Source: Thermomucor indicae-seudaticae
Taxonomy: Eukaryota > Mucoromycota > Mucoromycetes > Mucorales > Lichtheimiaceae
Reading direction: 5' to 3'
Assembly (NCBI GenBank): GCA_000787465.1
Contig: JSYX01000531.1
Span: 1-20,163 of the forward strand
DNA length: 20,163 bases
The stretch's first letter is position 1, and every line of letters begins with the position of its first letter. This document shows positions 1 through 9,500 of the stretch, in pieces. Under the pieces are notes generated by a model. That model saw nothing but the letters and a program-made list of their open reading frames with translations. It searched no databases and was not told the origin of the DNA. Position numbers and translations under genes: made by a program.

Positions 1-161
1 TGCAAGAGGCAATACCTAATTTCGGACTTTTTAAACTACATCGCTTCTGCGAAGAGAAACAGTTTCCAAGTCCTCCTGCACTGAGATTGAACAACTCCTT
101 TTGTGATCCAATGAGACGCGCTATGACGTTCAAGTCTATTGTATGACATGCTTATTCCGTG

Positions 162-768
162 TTACCATGGGTAATTGTGCAACGCTGCAAGGTCAAAATT
201 CTCTCTCATAGTTGCATAGTATCCAGCAAACTCATGTTCTGAGCGCCAGATCGACTCCAGAAAAGTTGTTTCAGCTACAGTTGAACGTCCCAAACTTGTA
301 CCGACAAACCTAGAACCTCTCAAAATTTATACAGTTTTTAGTCTAAGAATGGGTATATTTATACAGTCAATCCATGTGCAACATTTACTCCCAATACCGC
401 GACATCTCTAAATTCATAGAAAGATCCGTTTGCTCGTATGGGCTATGGGAGGTTTGACTGCTTCCGGACAGAGAAAGCAGAGGTGGCAAACGCCAATCAG
501 AGATGGTTTCCTCTGAGATGGACAGATGCACGTACTACGTGTGGAGATGGAACTGTGAAAAAGGTTTCAATGGCATGTTTTCATTGGTTAAGGGGTCCGC
601 CAGCACGGACTTTCGACCGTCAGGACCCGGATAAACATTCAGACGCTTTTTCTTTGCAGTGTAGGCGGGACCGTGAAGCGCAGAGCGGGCCTTCAAAGCC
701 AAATGTCGTGCCATTTTTTCATAGTGTTTCCATTGTTCCGTTATGACGTTGATAGCAGCAACCGTACA
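162..768 (-). pseudogene. Remnant of a spliced protein-coding gene, family not recognised
   Basis: On the minus strand one frame is coding-like from 768 down to 389, joins across an intron 388..310 (GTAAAT donor, TAG acceptor, 79 nt, phase 2) to a last exon 309..162, and ends TAA at 164-162. Readable blocks include EQWKHYEKMARHLALKARS, NMPLKPFSQFHLH, ISEETISDWRLPPLLS and, across the splice, MSRYWEFVGTSLGRS, then SEHEFAGYYATMRENFD near the C-terminus. A TAG at 537-535 interrupts the frame; a single C-to-T change from CAG would explain it. No start codon was found at the 5' end, where a TGA lies at 771-769, so the copy is truncated or an upstream exon is missed. I do not recognise the family. 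Coding character and the preserved splice are seen directly; the pseudogene status is inferred from the stop. Confidence 0.45.
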
Positions 769-955
769 TCATACTTTTGTAAGCTTTACGCCTAATCAAT
801 CATCCGTCCCAAATTGTTTAACGGATATGTTGGTTTACCACACTCCATAACACAAGCATAACATTATGGCTACATGCCAGTAAGACGCAGAAGTCCATCC
901 TAACTTCATGGCATTCCGGTAACATATTGGGAGCACGCATTTAAGGCTTCCATTT

Positions 956-1050
956 CATGCCAAGTGGCATGACGACATGGCACGAAACTAGGTGGCATGG
1001 TCATGCCGACTCATGCCAACTCGTGCCAACTCATGCTACTTCATGAAAAT
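956..1050. repeat. Degenerate 10-bp tandem repeat (TCATGCCAAC-like)
   Basis: Units of ten bases follow each other from 1001 to 1050 (TCATGCCGAC, TCATGCCAAC, TCGTGCCAAC, TCATGCTACT, TCATGAAAAT). A further unit lies at 956-965, and reverse-oriented GGCATG copies lie between, including the palindrome GGCATGGTCATGCC around 993-1006. No ORF covers it. Confidence 0.6.
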
Positions 1051-1205
1051 TCAAGCCCTGATAATCTCATTGGTCTTCACCTGGAATTCTGTTCACTGAA
1101 AATTTGGAGCAAGAACTTGAATTAGTATCATAGAAAATCCATAGTCGAACGGTCGGCCTCACAATTCAGTGAATACTGATGTGGCAAGGAATTGGCATGA
1201 AACCG

Positions 1206-1251
1206 GCAAGCAAAAGCTTTTTTCTCTGATACAAATTCACTCGTTGAAGAA
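1206..1251 (-). repeat. 46-bp dispersed fragment, inverted match to 18766-18811
   Basis: The reverse complement of this block matches 18766-18811 at 44 of 46 positions. Read in the frame used at the right-hand copy it encodes SS(T/K)SEFVSEKKAFAC in both places. Similarity stops sharply at both edges. It is probably a fragment of the same decayed gene family. Confidence 0.7.
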
Positions 1252-1473
1252 CGCTAGTTATGCGGCTATCTAGCCCATCGCGCAGGGCGACGACACCGAC
1301 ATCTCATGCCATCACAAAGTTATGCAGCGTTTACAGGCCGAAAAACCTCGCTGCGTCGTGAAAACATATGACAGTATTGAAACAAGAATTTTGGATATAT
1401 ACGAATATTTGTAATTAGTTGAAAATCTGCGTTGTCTCTCGCTTTTTAACACTCCCTGTCATTAAGGGTTCGA

Positions 1474-1681
1474 ATGGTCGAAACTTTTCCAGAAGGCGAT
1501 GAACTTGAGCTTGAGTTTCTTCGCAGTTGCCTTCCGGTATTGAAGATATTGACCAGAAACGTCAACAAAAAGCAAATCAATCTAGTTGTGTAAGCGGCAA
1601 GCATCCATCATCACAGCTGCCCAACTGACTGTTTTTTATAGCAGCGAGAAGGCTATAGGGCACCGAATCGGTTGGGTCTGA
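1474..1681 (+). CDS. Small spliced ORF, 51 aa, unknown
   Basis: ATG at 1474 opens an exon to 1589. A good GTAAGC donor, a CTGAC-like branch site and a TTTTTTATAG acceptor define an intron 1590..1641 (52 nt), and exon 1642..1681 ends TGA. The joined product is 51 residues, acidic at the start (PEGDELELEFLRS) and more basic and hydrophobic later (VLKILTRNVNKK, KAIGHRIGWV). No domain is recognised and the size suggests a gene fragment rather than a complete protein. It lies among decayed sequences, so it may be part of a remnant. The splice signals are seen; that the gene is real is only a guess. Confidence 0.3.
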
Positions 1682-1842
1682 TCGGATCGGTATCACAGAG
1701 CTCTAGCTTGGATGATGTTCAAACTAAAAAAAATTATGACCTTCTTTTCGAACAGGATACATGTTCGTTGCTTATGAGCGCGTGGCAATCCGCTTTAACG
1801 TGCTAAGATCGTGACGTTCATAATAATCCAATGGCTCCGGCG

Positions 1843-2553
1843 CTAGGGGTCCGACTCGGGACGGGATTTCCCGAGTACCGTCCCGAGTACTGAGTGTCCC
1901 GTCTTGAGTGTCCCGTTCGTAACTCTATCCGGCGCGACCACTTGAGTCCTAACTGCCGCCCGCAGCTTGTGCGGATTTGGACTTGATTTTGAAATGTTGT
2001 CCAAAAACGATTGGCAGCATACATCCAGTTTCCAGGGTTGTAACCTCAATCTTTGCCTTTCCTCGTCTGAGAGGACAGCTTTCATTTTCTTCCTGATGTC
2101 GCTGCAAGTCATATCCAAAATACGCAGTTTGCCGACAAGATCGAACAGCTCCAGGATCTCCCGCAGTTTTCCCTCTCTGACAGGACGTCCTTGAACATCG
2201 ACGGTTTTGCTATGCCATTGATAGAGTCTTAATATAAGTTTATGTCAGGAACGGCAGATAATTTACCTTTCGGCAGAAAACCGTTCCCCTTAGCGGCGGA
2301 CGAACTACCACTGCTTGTCACGCCGCTGCTGTGTGCTTGACGTGATATGTTGTTATAATTTGTTATTCTAGAAATTCCCTGACAGCTTACCAATTGATGC
2401 ATCACTGCTCTTGCTGACCGTGGTAACAGACGATTCATCTGCTGCATGTAAGGTTGAAATGGTTAATTTTAATTAAGAAGATATATCACCTTCGTAAAAC
2501 CGAGGAGGTATTTTGGGCACGACATTGAAATGGTGAAAGACGGACAGATCCAT
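1843..2553 (-). pseudogene. Four-exon gene remnant with a frame break, family unknown
   Basis: A minus-strand gene starts ATG at 2553. Exons 2553..2490, 2441..2391 and 2335..2267 join cleanly in phase 1 (introns 48 and 55 nt) and encode MDLSVFHHFNVVPKIPPRF followed by a Ser-rich linker. The next intron 2266..2210 has a GTAAAT donor and TAG acceptor. Beyond it, the frame with clear coding character (GKLREILELFDLVGKLR, DMTCSDIRKKMKAVLSDEE, then RLQPWKLDVCCQSFLDNI) is one base out of phase. The open frame then runs into GC-rich repeat sequence and ends at 1843. The one-base disagreement and the run into a repeat argue for a decayed gene; a mis-drawn last splice is the alternative. The helical second half is not a domain I can name. 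Confidence 0.45.
1844..1951. mobile_element. GC-rich candidate hAT-like MITE relic
   Basis: The block begins TAGGGGTCC and ends GAGTCCTA, so its ends are weakly inverted (TAGG..TC shared). Inside it repeats CCCGAGTAC and GGGACGGG-type words, as does the clear MITE at 18842-19014. The flanking 8-mers match at only 5 of 8 positions, so the target duplication is unconvincing. It interrupts the coding-like frame of the adjacent gene remnant. Confidence 0.3.
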
Positions 2554-2812
2554 GGAACTCCGTTTGCCTCATAGGGGACCCGATGTAGGTTATTTTACAG
2601 GTTACACTGATCTCGTGATATCCTGCTGTAACGGAAAACGATCAACAAAATGCAGAACACCTTTGCTCGTCAGCCATTCCCTAGAATCGATGATCATTCT
2701 GAAAAACGTACAGATAGGAGCTGTATTTCGATAAATAAAAGCTGGATCGTCATATGAAGTTCTTGTATTGCGTAACGCCCGAATCCGTAACACTGCTATT
2801 GCGCAACAGATC

Positions 2813-2875
2813 GCACTGAACTCAGTGCCAAAAAAGTATACACTGAATCTTACACTGAATTCAGTGCACTTTTTT
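2813..2875. repeat. Cluster of CACTGA/TCAGTG palindromes inside an AAAAAAGT/ACTTTTTT inverted repeat
   Basis: A palindrome with 7-bp arms occupies 2813-2828 and a perfect 14-bp palindrome CACTGAATTCAGTG occupies 2853-2866. The sequence AAAAAAGT at 2830-2837 pairs with ACTTTTTT at 2868-2875. The word CAGTGCCAAAAAAGTATACA resembles Tc1/mariner terminal repeats, which suggests a solo-end relic, but no transposase is present. Confidence 0.45.
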
Positions 2876-2945
2876 CCCATAGTGCTGACAAAACAGTTCT
2901 TCGCGATGGCTGTCAATGTCATGACGCCAATTCAGCGGCATCAAG

Positions 2946-3116
2946 TTGTACCGCTAGCATACAAATGTTGTGTCCAATCCTGTGAAGAAATTGTGAGACG
3001 CTGAATCTGAATGTGTACGCATAATATCCTCTGGCGAAGTTGGAAAAACTAGAAAAAAGAATGTGGTCAGAAAAGGGCAAAGAAATTTGTGATAGTCCCA
3101 ACTCTTAAATGTGGGC
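2946..3116 (-). repeat. Dispersed repeat, left copy (partner 18014-18193)
   Basis: This stretch aligns in the same orientation with 18014-18193 over its whole length with small gaps. Shared words include ACCGCTAGC(A/G)TACAA, CTTCTGGCGAAG-like, AAAAAAGAATG(T/C)GG and TCTTAAAT(G/A)TGGGC. Read on the minus strand it begins with an A/T box (ATTTAAGA) followed by a CT-rich stretch, like a fungal core promoter. It lies about 390 bp upstream of the minus-strand gene remnant that starts at 2553. The region 2554-3404 otherwise holds only the palindrome cluster and nothing else I can assign. Confidence 0.6.
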
Positions 3117-3404
3117 AGGCAGGCCGGCCGAACACTATCCTTTTCTGGCACCTGTCTGCATTGCCGAACATGCAGCACCCATTCAATCAGGAACCTAAAC
3201 ATCTTGTGCAACTCTGGGCTCATAATGACTCACCACCCAAGAAACCGACGCCAGGTCGATATAGAAAGATAGTCTTTTCACATCGCACTTTGACCAATGC
3301 ATACTGTGTCCAAAACTGCTTCTGCAGGTCTGGACGAACGCATTTATTATGGATTGGCAAGCCTTTTGGATGTAAGGGGGATTCATAGCTCTCTGTGCAT
3401 GACT

Positions 3405-3410
3405 TTTATT
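3405..3410 (-). other. Poly(A) hexamer AATAAA after the bZIP gene
   Basis: The reverse complement reads AATAAA, two bases after the bZIP stop codon. It would give a very short 3' UTR, which is compatible with this compact gene layout. Confidence 0.4.
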
Positions 3411-3412
3411 GA

Positions 3413-5522
3413 TTACATGACTACGCGCGCTAATTTCTTTGCGCGCTCTTCGCCAACGAGTTTACGACGCATGCCTTTTCTGACTCGCCAATCGCTCGGT
3501 TGTTTACCGGTAACGGACGGTTGCTCAGTCTTTGGCATCTTGTCTTCAACGTATGCTGTCGACGACAAAGGGCTGGTTACAAGATCGTCCTTGATATTGT
3601 CCAATAGGGATGTCGCAAACGGGCATTGATCGAGTGCAAGAAGGTTGCCGTCGATCACTCGCGACCCTAGCACTTGGACGTCAATCTGCAAATACTGTTG
3701 CCGGCTGCTGTCTTCCGATCTGGCCGAGGCGGCTGCAGTATCGTTCTTTCCAGCAAAGGGAGATATAAGCGAGAGAATCGGATGAACGCTGGTCAGGGCC
3801 CTGTTCGGTGTCCTTTGTTCGGTAGGAATAACATAGTCAACGAAATTGCCCGCTTGAATAACTGGTGCCACCTGGGAAAACTCGTCCGAATACAGATAAA
3901 TCCGTGGTACAGTTTCCCGATCTCTTGCGTTCTGGTCGTTATTATGCCGGGATGGTGCAGAAAAAGACGATGACCATCGCACAAGTGCCGTCTCTTTGTT
4001 CCTACTCTGCTTTTCACTCGAAGAGGCATGTCCTATTTTGTCATCAATCCACGAACGTAACGCGTAAGGTCGTACAGATTCGAGAAGTATAAGATCTGTT
4101 GTTGAAACCGCAGGACTAGTGGTTGCAGGCGCACCATCTAACGTTGCTCGCTCAACTTTATTATCCACGCAGACGCCTGCTTCACAGTATCCAGTTGTGT
4201 AGTGCAGCGGTGATCGGTAATACTCAATCTCAGCAGAGCTATATTTGTAACCATCTCAGCCGTGCGTCCTGAACAATCTAAAAATTCTCTCTCTCTCTCA
4301 CCTTAATCCCGTCAGTGACAATTGTCTTGGGGACCCGCCCACGGTGAGATGGTTGGTTGTTCTTGCCGGCAAGGAAAAGAGCGCAAATGAGAATAATATG
4401 ATCTGTGGAACATAAACATTTAGTATCATCATTGGCGGTGGAGGGTCCCGAATACATTACCATGAACACAACGCCGGTCGCTTTGGTGTTTTTGGACGTA
4501 GTAGCCAGGTGATTCTTTGATGGTGGTGAGCTATCCTGTTTCGCACCCAATCGCCGCCGAAGTTCTTGGTTCTCTTTTTCAAGCGTCTGGACTTGGGCTT
4601 CCAGCGTAGCCATGCGATTTTTCAATTGTGCATTTTCTGTCGACAATCTTTGCTTTTCTTCTTCCAGCGCTGTCAGATGCTCGCGTTTTCGTTTGCGCGA
4701 AAGCAAGGCTGCCGCTCGATTTTTGATGAGCCGTTCTTGTCGCTTGGCGATGGCCGCAGCCTTCTGCGCTTCCTCAGCTGATTCTTGCTTGACCGGCAAA
4801 TCATTGTTTTCTGTCTTAATAACGTTTATGTCGGACGAAGGTGCAGCTGAAGAAGGTTGCGCAACAACTGCAGGTCGAATAGGCGCAAGCGGTCGCAGTG
4901 GCGCTGGCGCAATAGCAGAGGGCGCGGCTACGACAGAGCCGCTACGTTGTTTGAGCGGAGGCGCTTCTTTCTTCTTTCGACCGCGTTTCTTTTTCGGCTG
5001 TTCACTGTCTGAAGACGAGGAATAAGAAGAAGAACTGGACGCAGTTGCAGTGTCAGGAGTAGTTGACAACACATTCGATTCTGGATGCGGCTGCTGTTGG
5101 TGTAAATAAATGGGGGGAACGAAATGTTGAGGCAAATTGGTAAATAACTCGGGCGCAAGCGTAGGCGGCTGAGGTGACACTGATGAGGGATGAAGAGGTG
5201 CTGAAGCCGCGGCAACCGCGAGCCATTGGGTATAGTCCACTGGTTGACCGTGCAAAGCCTGCAGGTACAGAAGCGAGTTCATGGCTGCTTCCTCGGTATT
5301 GGTATCGGACGGACTGTTGCATCCGGGTAAGCTGTTATCAGAGGACGATGTTGAAAATGGTGGTGAAGGCGGATCAAGCGGTTTGAGCAGTGGCCAGTGC
5401 GAGTTGTCAGTCGCAAGGCAATCGGCATTGAGATACGACATGAGCAAGTCATCCTGCTCTTCCTGACCTTCAGGATCAGGCTTAACGGGCAAACTTGAAG
5501 GAACTGATCCGCAACTCGACAT
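3413..5522 (-). CDS. Membrane-tethered bZIP transcription factor (ATF6/CREB3-like architecture)
   Basis: Exons 5522..4461, 4402..4302 and 4238..3413 (introns 58 and 63 nt) give 662 aa. The N-terminal part is Ser/Pro/Gln-rich with an AT-hook-like PKKKRGRKKK at 176-185. A bZIP follows at about 258-325: basic region RLIKNRAAALLSRKRKR, with N268-x7-R276, then a leucine zipper. A single hydrophobic span (about 348-367, VVFMIILFSFALFSLPA) is created only by splicing exons 1 and 2. About 295 residues follow, with blocks such as RIYLYSDEFSQVAPVIQAG and LQIDVQVLGSRVIDGN. This order (activation region, bZIP, one membrane span, lumenal tail) is that of ER-anchored factors released by intramembrane proteolysis under ER stress; that role is inferred. 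RQLS, 17 residues after the span, fits the site-1 protease pattern R-x-L-x. The exon 3 acceptor ATATAG is the only nearby one that avoids a stop. Confidence 0.85.
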
Positions 5523-5645
5523 TTTCTTTTTTACGTGGAAGTGAAAAGGGAAAGAAAGAAATTGATACGGGAAGCTTCGCGAAGCCCAAAAAAGGAACCA
5601 GGAGACTTGCCGAATTCGGCTACACTTTGAACTTTTTCTGTCGCA
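5523..5645. promoter_or_regulatory. Divergent promoter shared by the bZIP gene and EFM4
   Basis: Only 123 bp separate the two start codons. A perfect 12-bp palindrome GCTTCGCGAAGC sits at 5574-5585 near the middle. An ACGT-core word TTACGTGG lies at 5531-5538, about 10 bp from the bZIP start codon. It resembles sites bound by bZIP factors of this class (consensus TGACGTGG) and so might allow self-regulation. Both regulatory readings are inferences. Confidence 0.5.
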
Positions 5646-6514
5646 ATGAGCGAAGAAGACTTTGAGGCTTCGGCACTAGGCACTAAATCATAGTATGATT
5701 CGTCAAGCCGAACACTGTCAACCGCAAACATAACTCTCTCTCTTTCTTGACGCATTAGCTGGGACGCGATATACAATCGCGAAAACGTCAATTTCAAGGA
5801 AATTGGTGACATTGGCGAAATATGGTATGATTTTGGTAAACGTATGTATCGTATCAAAGCATGTTGAAAACAGGCTTGGTTTAGGTTCGGAGAAGACAGT
5901 GTAGAGCGTATGGTCGAATGGGTGACTGAGCACGTACCTGATCAGGCCAGTCGGATCATAGATCTCGGTTGCGGCAACGGTCACCTCTTACTTGGTCTTT
6001 CAGAGGAGGGTTATACCTCATTGACGGGCATTGACTATTCCGAACCAGCCATACAGCTTGCCAAAGCCGTTGCCGAGCAGCGAGGGTTGCCACACATCAA
6101 GTATGAAGTGGTGGACTTGTTGGCCACCGGTGACGATAGTTGGGTGTCCAAGAATGAACAACAGTTTGACGTGATACTCGACAAAGGAACGTTTGACGCC
6201 ATCTCCTTAAACCCAGATCAAGAAAAGGCAAAAGAAAAAGGAATAGCAGGACCAAGAGAACTTTATATTGAGGCTGTTAACAAAATCATCAACCGCAACA
6301 ACAATGGCCTGTTCCTGATCACCAGCTGCAACTGGACTAAGGACGAGCTCATCAAACTTTTTGCACAGCGTAAGTCATGATGCCTTTTCTACACCGTCCC
6401 TTGCGCTAACATCTATCAGACTTCCGCTATCATTCGCACGTTAATTATCCCACTTTCTCTTTTGGTGGCCATACGGGCTCCAAGATCTGTACAGTCGCAT
6501 TTGAACCTTTGTAA
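5646..6514 (+). CDS. EFM4: eEF1A lysine methyltransferase (EFM4/METTL10 family)
   Basis: Exons 5646..5692, 5759..5824, 5885..6369 and 6420..6514 (introns 66, 60 and 50 nt) give 230 aa, about the usual size. The protein is a seven-beta-strand, SAM-dependent methyltransferase that methylates a lysine of translation elongation factor 1A in the cytosol. The SAM-binding motif I is IIDLGCGNG (62-70). Family signatures are LGTKSYWDAIY (11-21), GDIGEIWFG (32-40), LDKGTFDAISL (136-146), TSCNWT (184-189) and FRYHSHVNYPTFSFGGHTGS (201-220). The start was chosen because exon 1 restores the conserved N-terminus; the ATG at 5914 would lose the first 46 residues. It is transcribed divergently from the bZIP gene and converges on the 4E-T gene. 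No lesion is visible. Confidence 0.93.
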
Positions 6515-6593
6515 TATACATGTGGCTTTAGAAAACACGCACACGCAGGTTTTCCTTTATTATTAACCATCCCAAATCGGCATCGCGCTATTG
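6515..6593. other. Convergent 3' region of EFM4 and the 4E-T-like gene
   Basis: The two stop codons are 79 bp apart. AATAAA for the minus-strand gene lies at 6561..6556. The nearest plus-strand AATAAA is at 6625-6630, inside the last exon of the opposite gene, so the transcripts probably overlap at their 3' ends. Confidence 0.5.
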
Positions 6594-9500
6594 TTACTGG
6601 CGATCCCACCCTTGGTTCTTGGTAAATAAATGCGGAGGCAACCCTACATTTGCTTACGTTTAGTCATGTTAAAAAAGATGGTTGAAGTCGTACAATAAAT
6701 ACGTACCAGTACCTAGCAGATGTGGTGGCGGCGGAACGTTGCCAAGAAAAGCATCGTTTGCGCCCGGAGCACGATGCATCATTTCTCCCTGAGCTGGGTG
6801 AAACTGAGGCGGTAGTTGTCCTTGCATATGAAGTGCCATAGGGTGAGGAGAAAGCATGCCTGTGGGAGGCATAGGCGGACCCATCGGTTGCATCATATGG
6901 GGTGCTATGAATGGCTCCATTCCCGGTTGTTGTTGTTGTTGCTGACCCTGCAGATAAGGTAGTGGATGAGGTATCATCGGGTTCATGGGTGCACCTGACA
7001 AAGTCGATCCTGGCATCATCGGCGGTGGAACATTGTCGCCAAACTGTCGAACATGGTCAAACGCTGGTCCACCGGTTCCTGGCTGGCGCGGAACTGCTAC
7101 TGAAGGGTCTAGACCCAAAGGCTGCCCTGGACTATGGCCTGTTGCATGGGGAGGCATCCGATACGCTCCAAGTAGTCCATACGGCGTTGACCCAGGAGAA
7201 TTGGACTGCTGTGGCTGTTGTTGTTGTTGTTGTTGTTGCTGAGGCGTTGTCGTGGATGTTATGTTTGCTTTTAGAGTTGCAGGTGATCGTGTGGATAGAG
7301 CAGGTGAGGTACTCGCCGAGGAGCTACCAGCAGCGTAAAAAGATCTAGCACTTGATTTAATCGAGGCAATCGAGGGCGATTTGCCTTCCGAGGAACGAGC
7401 ACTCATTTGGCGCAGCACGGACGTTGGAAGATTTCCAGCAAATCGACTGCTAACCAGCTTGCTCTTCTGGCTTTGGCCTTGATCGCTGGTTTCCGATTTG
7501 GGACTTTTCGCAGCTGCAGAAGTCATTGATGAAGGCTCTGGAACGGTGTTATTTTCAGGAGGTTGCAGCTGTTCTTCGGTTGCTTGAGAACCAGTCGGTT
7601 GTTGAAGGTTTTCCGCTTGAGGTTCCAGAACATCGCTTTCTTCTCTTGTCGGCTTCGTTCCAAGGAACTTTTCCAAGTCCACTGAGTACATGCCACTTTC
7701 TGTGTTCATGCCTATTGCTCCTTCCGTATTCTTCTGAGTGGTGAATGTCTCGTTTTGTGATAGCTCTTTCGGCTGACCTGGGACTACGGGCTGCTCAAAG
7801 TAAGCAATGTTAGTCTGACAATGCTACTTTTGAATCCTGGATTTCCCACCTTTGGCTGTGACAGTATCTGTAAAACCCTATCGAAACCTAACGCATCGCT
7901 TTTTACCGGGTGCCTCTGCTGTTCTTGTTCACCGCTCGTCGTGTCAGCAGAGCGCAGCTGCGTTCTGTTGGCACCAATCGCTTGAAGGATCTCTTCCTCG
8001 GATAGCATGCGAACATTAGACCGATTATCAGTTAGGGAATTAAAAGATCCTGGAGAGTCGCCTGGGGTTCTTTGTATGCCTGTCCCTTGCTTCAATCCGC
8101 TACTAGTGCGGAACAAGTCATCTACACTGATCGACCGTGCTTGAGCTGGCACTTCCATATCAGCCGGAACCCGTGACAAGGTTTGCTTTGGTTCCTGTGC
8201 AGAGAGACTTTCCTCACGTTGGGCAAAAAACTTGGCAAAACGAGATCCACATTCTCGTCGACTGTGCGATACAGGTGAAGCAACATTTTCCAGCATTGTA
8301 GCTGTCAACATATCCATGCTTGAAGATAATCCAGTAGTCGCCTTCAAATCAATAGCGCCGACGCCCAAGATCCGCTCCAGGTCGTTAGTTAATGGTGAAT
8401 CTTGATATTCAAACAGGATGGTGGGTTAGGCAGCTAATAGTCTTGTAACTGTTTATTGCATACCTCTGCTGGATGTCCGAATAAAAGACGGAGCTTGCAA
8501 CACTGGTTCAGCACTTGTGTTGTCCTTTGAAGTTTCCTCCATAGCATCTGCATCTTTCCGTCGCATATCCGATTTCCAAGCTTCGAGATCGTTCATAAAA
8601 TGCTCTGGAGTTTCCTCAATTTTGTTTATTGATATGTTATGCTGCTGCTTGCGCTTGTCCGTTTCCGGATTGTAATCCATCCATTCCGGTAACTTTTCTG
8701 AGGCACGCTCAGAATCGCTGATTGCGGTTCGACCTGTGCGATCTTTCAAGTCTAGCAACTCTTAAAAACATACACCAGCAAGCAGTATACAAATACATAC
8801 TTTCGCGCCGATTCTTTGAATTGTCATTTTGATGTATCCGGTCCGGATGTCGCTTGCCGTTATAGGACAATACTGAGCTATTTTGAGCGCTGCCCGCATT
8901 TGTTCGTCTCTCAACCTTGTCATTTCCTCGTTCTTTATGAGGATAGGCTCGTTCACCTGAAAGAACCTGTCCACGGAGCGATCGCGTGTCCTTATTGTTA
9001 TTTCCATGTTCTCGTGTCCGAGGTTCTTCCGGCTACAGAAGAAGATAGCACATGAACGTTATTACGCTGCCATCGTGCAACCTAGTCATTATCTCGACTC
9101 TTTACTTGTCGCTGCCGTGATCCTAACATGGATGACGATTGTGTTGCTTTCGTTGATACTGCATCATCCCAGCGTTTCGTATGTGACGAAAAAACTGACT
9201 TGTTGGGCGCGAGCAGAATGTTCTTGTCCACATTATTTGCTTCATAAAAAGGACGTGTTTTAATAGGACGCACGTTTTCGTCGACCGAGAAAAAACATTA
9301 CCCAAACTCCGTGAGGTTACTGCCCCGTTCAGTATATTTTTGGTGGCGGGTATCTCATAGTCTTCGCTAAGAACATGAACATGCTGATTAGCAACGATTT
9401 GTCACTCTGTCAGCAATCTTTCGATGTAGGTCTTGCATCTCGTGTACGCCGAACTTTTTGTAGGAGGCATGACAGTCAACATACTTCCCCCCTTTGACAG

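Noticed and set aside
438..746. Plus-strand ORF of 102 codons
   Set aside because: It is the complement of a better minus-strand coding frame, is rich in Arg/Cys and lacks any coherent pattern.
1467..1475. GGTTCGAAT, a tRNA T-loop-like word
   Set aside because: No matching acceptor stem, D-arm or anticodon arm could be placed around it.
4612..5025. Plus-strand ORF of 137 codons opposite the bZIP gene
   Set aside because: It is an antisense shadow of the bZIP basic region and Ala/Pro-rich segment.
7200..7245. CAG/CAA-type repeat as a separate microsatellite feature
   Set aside because: It simply encodes the Gln run of the 4E-T-like protein.
8762..9007. Minus-strand ORF with its own Met at 9007
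   Set aside because: The alternative frame over the same bases joins both neighbouring exons in phase, so this frame is an overlap artefact.
9006..9263. Hydrophobic plus-strand ORF of 85 codons
   Set aside because: It lies antisense to 4E-T-like exons 3 and 4, and the hydrophobicity comes from the complement of polar codons.
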